From: Gammaproteobacteria bacterium SCGC AG-212-F23
GTDB taxonomy: Bacteria > Pseudomonadota > Gammaproteobacteria > DSM-16500
Direction: 5' to 3'
DNA length: 39,378 nucleotides
Assembly: GCA_001644445.1 (NCBI GenBank)
Contig: LSTE01000071.1
Span: forward strand, 1 to 39,378
Shown one piece after another: positions 35,550 to 39,378 of this stretch. Positions within the stretch are counted from its first letter, which is position 1; every line of letters begins with the position of its first letter. The position numbers and the translations under genes were made by a program. Below the pieces are notes generated by a model. The model saw only the letters and a list, made by a program, of their open reading frames with translations. It was not told the DNA's origin and did not search any database.

Positions 35550-36926
35550 ATGTTACCCAAAGGATTACTCAAAGAATACCATAAGCCTTTGTCCATGTTG
35601 TTGCGTGGCTTAGATGTATTAGCAGTGTTGATGGCGGCTTTGATCGCCTATTTTTATAAATTTGGCGATTTGAGTCTGACAAATAATTATGTTTCGGCAT
35701 TGTTGATTGCGACGGGCATGACTTTAATGGTTTTTCCTTTTTTTGGTGTTTATGAGTCGATTCGGGCAAAAGGATTCTGGCTGCATTTATGGAATTTATT
35801 GCAGGCAATTTCAGTCACTTGGATCTTGCTGTCAGGGTTAGCGTTTTTGACCAAAACGGGTGAAGATTATTCACGAACGTGGTTTATTGAATGGGGTATT
35901 TTGGCAGCGGCTTTTTTAGTATTGTTTCGTGCTAGCATGGTGCTTGTTTTACGTTTAATGCGTTCTTATGGCCTGAATGAGCGGCGTATTGCCTTGATTG
36001 GTGCAGGGGAGTTGAGTAAAAAAATTATCGAAACCTTGCAATTCACGATGTGGACTGGTTTCCGTGTCGTTGCCATTTATGATGATCATCCTGAGTTGTA
36101 TCCTAAACCGATTTTGGGGCTCACCGTGTCAGCTATGCCAAAACAATATGACGTCGATGAAGTTTGGTTAGCGCTGCCATTAAGTGCAGAAAAACGAGTG
36201 AAAGAAATTTTACACGAGTTGCGTCATGATACGGTGGCTACACGATTTTTTCTCGATATTTTTGGTATGGATTTATTAAATCATTCTATTACTAATTTGG
36301 CAGGATTTCCTGTTGTTAATATTCGTTCTACGCCTATGATGGGTATGAGTCGCATGATTAAAGCAATTGAAGATCGTGTGCTTGCGAGTATTATCTTACT
36401 ACTGATTGGTCCGATATTTTTATGTATCGCATTTTTAGTAAAATTGAGTTCTAAGGGCCCGGTGTTTTATCGACAGAAACGCATAGGGTGGAATGGCAAA
36501 GAATTCGAGATGTTGAAATTTCGCACCATGCCGGTTGATGCAGAGTTGCAAACAGGCCCAGTTTGGGCAACGGCAGGTGAAAGTCGTGCGACCAAAATAG
36601 GGCGGTTTTTGCGTAGAACCAGTTTGGATGAATTACCGCAATTCATTAATGTATTACAAGGTGATATGTCTATTGTAGGCCCGCGGCCAGAGCGTTTGGT
36701 TTTTGTCGAACAATTTAAAAATCAGGTGCCGCGCTACATGGAAAAACATTTAGTGAAAGCCGGCATTACTGGCTGGGCGCAAATTAATGGGTGGCGCGGC
36801 AACACCAGTTTAGAAAAACGCATTGAGTATGATTTATATTATATTGAAAATTGGTCATTGTTTTTTGATTTAAAAATTATTTTATTAACGTTTTTTCGTG
36901 GATTGATTCATAAGAATGCCTATTAA
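35550..36926 (+). CDS. Polyprenyl-phosphate sugar-1-phosphate transferase (WbaP/WcaJ family)
   Basis: Starts the repeat unit by moving a sugar phosphate from a nucleotide sugar to undecaprenyl phosphate at the inner membrane. The 458-aa protein has about four N-terminal membrane helices, a Rossmann-like middle domain (IALIGAGELSKKIIETL), one further helix, and the C-terminal bacterial sugar transferase domain: FEMLKFRTMPVDAE, RRTSLDELPQFINVLQGDMS, IVGPRPERLVF and GITGWAQINGWRG. The frame is open upstream to 35349 inside the opposite gene, but the ATG at 35550 has AGGA upstream and begins the hydrophobic N-terminus. It overlaps galE by 11 bp, so the pair is cotranscribed; galE could supply its substrate. 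Confidence 0.93.
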   Translation: MLPKGLLKEYHKPLSMLLRGLDVLAVLMAALIAYFYKFGDLSLTNNYVSALLIATGMTLMVFPFFGVYESIRAKGFWLHLWNLLQAISVTWILLSGLAFLTKTGEDYSRTWFIEWGILAAAFLVLFRASMVLVLRLMRSYGLNERRIALIGAGELSKKIIETLQFTMWTGFRVVAIYDDHPELYPKPILGLTVSAMPKQYDVDEVWLALPLSAEKRVKEILHELRHDTVATRFFLDIFGMDLLNHSITNLAGFPVVNIRSTPMMGMSRMIKAIEDRVLASIILLLIGPIFLCIAFLVKLSSKGPVFYRQKRIGWNGKEFEMLKFRTMPVDAELQTGPVWATAGESRATKIGRFLRRTSLDELPQFINVLQGDMSIVGPRPERLVFVEQFKNQVPRYMEKHLVKAGITGWAQINGWRGNTSLEKRIEYDLYYIENWSLFFDLKIILLTFFRGLIHKNAY

Positions 36927-37986
36927 TTCGTTTTCACAACCTACGTCGTCCCGCGGCTTGTCCGCGGGATCCAGAACCCTGCATGCTTCTAACAGTGATC
37001 CCATTCTTATTATCGGTGGTGCAGGATATATTGGTTCGCACATGGTAGATTTTCTTGTGCGTTTGGGACATAAAGTTGTTGTGCTCGATAATCTTTCTAC
37101 CGGACATCGTGATGCGGTGTTGAATGCTGAGTTGGTTGTAGGTGATATGGCGGATCCTCTGGTATTGGATTCGTTATTTTTGCGCTATGATTTTTCTGCG
37201 GTCATGCATTTTGCTTCTTGCATCGAGGTTGGTGAGTCTGTTACCAATCCTGCGAAATATTATCAAAATAATGTGGCAGCGACTTTGTGTTTGTTGCAAA
37301 CGATGTTGAAACATCAGGTGAAATATTTTATTTTTTCTTCATCAGCGGCAGTGTATGGTGAACCACAAACCAGTTTAATTAATGAATCTCATCCATTACA
37401 ACCTATGAATCCTTACGGCCGCAGCAAATATATGATTGAGCAAGTGTTAGCAGATTTTGCGCGCGCTTACGATTTTCATTTTGCTTCATTACGTTATTTT
37501 AATGCGGCTGGTGCAGACCCAGAAGGGCGTTTGTGTGAGCGTCATGAGCCAGAGTCTCACTTAATTCCTTTGGTGTTGCAAGTGGCCAATGGTCAGCGCG
37601 ATGCGATTTTTATTAACGGCGTTGATTATCCTACAGCAGATGGAACTTGTGTGCGTGATTACGTGCACGTCACTGATTTATGTGCAGCGCATTTGTTGGT
37701 ATTGCAAGCGCTTATGTCTGGGAAAAAACAATTAATTTATAATCTAGGTAATGGCCAAGGATTTTCTGTGAAGCAAGTGATTGATGTTGCGCGTGAAGTA
37801 ACGCAACATCCGATCCCTGCAAAAATTGCACCAAGACGTGCGGGTGATCCTGCCATACTCGTTGCGGATTCTAGTTTGATTTGCAACGAATTAAATTGGC
37901 AGCCGAAGTATTCTGATTTGAAAAAAATTATTCAACATGCTTACAAGTCATTGGTTTTCCCTCACCCTAACCCTCTCCCGCTATGA
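36916..37986 (+). CDS. galE: UDP-glucose/UDP-GlcNAc 4-epimerase (GalE)
   Basis: Interconverts UDP-sugars at C4 with tightly bound NAD. Motifs are GGAGYIG (34-40), FSSSAAVYGEP, Y167-x3-K171 in NPYGRSKYM and RYFNAAGADPEGR, all of true GalE type; the specificity for Glc or GlcNAc is not readable. Both ends are unusual. GalE normally begins a few residues before the GGAGYIG strand, but here about 28 extra residues precede it, and residues 11-20 are encoded by a 29-bp palindromic repeat (36946-36974). I see no later ATG or GTG before the fold. The last eight residues (PHPNPLPL) and the stop come from another repeat at 37959. It overlaps the preceding gene by 11 bp. Confidence 0.9.
   Translation: MPINSFSQPTSSRGLSAGSRTLHASNSDPILIIGGAGYIGSHMVDFLVRLGHKVVVLDNLSTGHRDAVLNAELVVGDMADPLVLDSLFLRYDFSAVMHFASCIEVGESVTNPAKYYQNNVAATLCLLQTMLKHQVKYFIFSSSAAVYGEPQTSLINESHPLQPMNPYGRSKYMIEQVLADFARAYDFHFASLRYFNAAGADPEGRLCERHEPESHLIPLVLQVANGQRDAIFINGVDYPTADGTCVRDYVHVTDLCAAHLLVLQALMSGKKQLIYNLGNGQGFSVKQVIDVAREVTQHPIPAKIAPRRAGDPAILVADSSLICNELNWQPKYSDLKKIIQHAYKSLVFPHPNPLPL
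36946..36974. repeat. Palindromic repeat, TCGTCCCGCGG family, half element inside galE
   Basis: A 29-bp sequence (TCGTCCCGCGGCTTGTCCGC then GGGATCCAG) identical to the left part of the element at 28785-28860. It contains the stem CCCGCGG/CCGCGGG. Here it lies in frame near the start of galE and encodes SSRGLSAGS. The right half of the element is missing or has decayed. Confidence 0.9.
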
Positions 37987-38204
37987 AGTTCATTTTATTT
38001 CATGATACCCAGCGGCGGGAGAGGGGACTTTTCGTTCTCCCTCTCCCGCTATGAAGTTCATTTTATTTCATGATGCCCAGCGGCGGGAGAGGGAATTGTT
38101 ACTGTAAGCATTCAACCGCAGCGATTATATAAAGTCTCCCTCTCCCGCCGATGGGCAGTGAAAAATACGATGCCTATCTAGCGGGAGAGGGCCGGGGTGA
38201 GGGC
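37959..38204. repeat. Compound palindromic repeat, CCCTCTCCCGC family (three units)
   Basis: Three hairpin units lie in tandem: 37971-38026 and 38039-38094, nearly identical direct copies with the core TTCATTTTATTTCATGAT, and 38138-38204, which is an inverted, more diverged copy. The whole array is bounded by outer inverted ends, CCCTCACCCTAACCCTCTCC (37959-37978) and CGGGAGAGGGCCGGGGTGAG (38182-38201). The left end supplies the C-terminal codons and stop of galE. The array lies between galE and the 3' end of the thioredoxin-like gene and may end transcription from both sides. Confidence 0.88.
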
Positions 38205-38217
38205 AAACGATTGCTAA

Positions 38218-38775
38218 TTATTTTTTCCACTTTATATTGCAACCCACACTAGGAAACTGTTCTTGATTGACTTCTTTTCCTGCCAAAATATGATCGAGTG
38301 CATGACATAAATCTTTTCCTGTTACTTCCTTCCTGTTTCCAGGTGTGGCTTCATCAAATCGTCCGCGGTAAACGCATTGCAAGGCTTTATCAAACACAAA
38401 AAAATCCGGAGTGCAAGCAGCGTGATAGGCTTTCGCGACTTCTTGTGTGTTATCGTATAGATAGGGAAAAGAGTAGTGATATTCTTTCGCTGTTTCTTGC
38501 ATTTTTTCTGGAGAGTCTGCGGGATATTTTTCGACGTCATTGGAATTAATAGCAATAAATCGAATGTTTTTTTGTTGATAATATTGGCTGACTTCTACCA
38601 ATTTTTTTTGAATCAACTTTACGTATGGGCAATGATTGCAAATAAATAGGATAACTGTTGCAAATGCAGTAGAGTGATCGCGCAGAGAAACCATTGTCTT
38701 ATTGCAGGTATCTAACAAATTAAAATCCGGAGCAATAGTGCCAAGTGGTAACATGGTAGATGCAGTTTCAACCAT
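38218..38775 (-). CDS. Thioredoxin-like / AhpC-TSA family protein
   Basis: A 185-aa redoxin-fold protein. It begins with LPLGTIAPDFNLLDT, typical of peroxiredoxin/TlpA-like domains, has a CNHCPYV motif (two Cys near residue 45) at the position of the redox-active site, and AACTPDFFVFDKALQCVYRG with the conserved cis-Pro. The usual CxxC is thus CNHC followed by Pro. No signal peptide is seen, so it is likely cytoplasmic. It probably acts in thiol redox or peroxide handling. The ATG at 38775 has GGGAGA eight bases upstream. It is not related to the polysaccharide genes and marks the end of that locus. Confidence 0.85.
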   Translation of the reverse strand: MVETASTMLPLGTIAPDFNLLDTCNKTMVSLRDHSTAFATVILFICNHCPYVKLIQKKLVEVSQYYQQKNIRFIAINSNDVEKYPADSPEKMQETAKEYHYSFPYLYDNTQEVAKAYHAACTPDFFVFDKALQCVYRGRFDEATPGNRKEVTGKDLCHALDHILAGKEVNQEQFPSVGCNIKWKK

Positions 38776-38795
38776 AAAACAATTCTCCCATCATT

Positions 38796-38854
38796 CTCCT
38801 TCTCCCGCCGCTAAAACAGTGAAAAAAATAATACCTCTCCAGCGGGAGAGGGTG
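38796..38854. repeat. Palindromic repeat, CCCTCTCCCGC family, single unit
   Basis: A single unit starting CTCCTTCTCCCGCCGCTAAA and ending CCAGCGGGAGAGGGTG, with inverted ends around an AT-rich core. It resembles the units at 38138-38204 and 12844-12913. It lies between two leftward genes, ending 3 bp before the stop codon of the right-hand one, and could act as its terminator. Confidence 0.82.
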
Positions 38855-38857
38855 CCG

Positions 38858-39378
38858 TTATATTTTTGCCGAAGTTGGCGAAGATTGAGTGTTATTATTA
38901 TCATCACGCTCCATCAATGGCTGCGCCAGCATTTTCTTTTTATCAGCTAAAGCATAGTCTTCTATCTTCCTATGCTTAACATAATTCGCCGTTGCAAAAA
39001 GCCCCGCGCGAGTGCATATATTAACAGCAGTTACACTTGTACTCAATATCGCAGCATCAGCGCAGACAGCGAGCGTGCACCCAAATGATTTACCGCAATA
39101 TTGTGCAAGAACAGGCGTTGCGGTTTCTGCAATATTGTAATCATCGATATACGACCATAAAAAGTCACCAGGCATATCTGGCCAGGTGTTATACATATTT
39201 TGTAATGCACGTAAACAAAGACGTTTATACCAAGGTTCGTATTTTTCCTTGTTATCTACAGTAAGATAGCCTGCTTCTTCTAAGGTAACTCGCATGATTC
39301 CCCATACAGCGCCAAATGAATTAGTGAAGGCGACAGTGCCAATAGCGGCACCGATGCCGCGGGCAATTTTTTCTAGCA
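38858..39378 (-). CDS. Hypothetical protein, 5' end beyond the window
   Basis: I do not recognise this protein. The first in-frame ATG is at 39295, but the frame stays open to the right edge of the window and the added residues (LEKIARGIGAAIGTVAFTNS, then FGAVWGIM) form a convincing hydrophobic, glycine-rich segment. The gene therefore very probably starts outside the window, and 39295 is not its true start. The visible part has a second, weakly hydrophobic, Ala- and Cys-rich stretch (CTLAVCADAAILSTSVTAVN) and a polar tail ending NNNTQSSPTSAKI. A membrane-associated protein is likely. Its function is unknown. Confidence 0.65.
   Translation of the reverse strand, partial: LEKIARGIGAAIGTVAFTNSFGAVWGIMRVTLEEAGYLTVDNKEKYEPWYKRLCLRALQNMYNTWPDMPGDFLWSYIDDYNIAETATPVLAQYCGKSFGCTLAVCADAAILSTSVTAVNICTRAGLFATANYVKHRKIEDYALADKKKMLAQPLMERDDNNNTQSSPTSAKI

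Noticed and set aside
37971-38094. Two close direct copies suggest a CRISPR-like array
   Set aside because: There are only two direct units, each is itself a hairpin of about 56 bp, there are no variable spacers of uniform length, and no cas gene is present.
39037-39264. Plus-strand reading frame inside the last hypothetical gene
   Set aside because: It is antisense to a frame that continues to the window edge with a plausible membrane segment; no start signal or domain was seen.
1-39378. tRNA, rRNA, riboswitch, prophage or insertion-sequence transposase
   Set aside because: No cloverleaf with a CCA-type end, no rRNA-like segment, no integrase or transposase frame was seen while reading both strands; a covariance-model scan was not possible here.

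Overview
The window is a roughly 38 kb cell-surface polysaccharide locus (O-antigen or capsule type) from an AT-rich Gram-negative bacterium, followed by about 1 kb of unrelated genes at the right end. The ABC-exporter O-antigen layout, the large coiled-coil protein of effector type and the dense palindromic repeats would suit a host-associated gammaproteobacterium, for example the Coxiella/Legionella order. That placement is an inference from gene content; there is no rRNA or other marker to confirm it.

Layout. (1) 14-5734: a GT4 glycosyltransferase (+) converges on a leftward operon gmd > GT4 > large membrane protein. (2) 5949-12864: a rightward operon DUF2061 > cysD > cysNC > zinc-ribbon methyltransferase > Gfo/Idh oxidoreductase > SDR epimerase > DegT aminotransferase. 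(3) 19172-13039: a leftward operon, tightly overlapped, acyltransferase > DegT aminotransferase > sulfotransferase > flippase-like protein > DPM1-type GT2 > polysaccharide deacetylase > methyltransferase. (4) 19237-20025: cysQ (+), converging on (5) a leftward operon 26067-19984: GT2 > 959-aa membrane protein > 714-aa membrane protein (a paralogue of the one at 1071-3260). (6) 26177-29894: fcl > wzm > wzt > methyltransferase (+). (7) 30062-32920: a 952-aa unrecognised coiled-coil protein (-) with its own promoter. (8) 33085-37986: two GT4 enzymes (-), a polyprenyl-phosphate sugar transferase and galE (+). (9) 38218-39378: a thioredoxin-like protein and a partial hypothetical gene (-).

How the genes fit together. 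Gmd and Fcl make GDP-L-fucose. GalE, the SDR, the Gfo/Idh oxidoreductase, two PLP aminotransferases and an acyltransferase would make N-acylated amino sugars. A polyprenyl-phosphate transferase starts the chain, several GT4/GT2 enzymes extend it, and Wzm/Wzt export it. CysD and CysNC make PAPS, a sulfotransferase uses it, and CysQ removes the PAP by-product. No sulfite-forming or cysteine-forming genes are present, so the sulfate-activating genes here most probably serve sulfation of the glycan. The DPM1-type GT2, the flippase-like protein and three GT-C-like membrane proteins suggest further decoration from lipid-linked sugars outside the cytoplasm.

The most unusual structural features are palindromic repeats of at least two main families. 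They fill the gaps between genes and also run into coding sequence: they form the last residues and stop codons of three genes and an N-terminal extension of galE. A C-terminal domain of about 110 residues is shared by two otherwise unrelated proteins.
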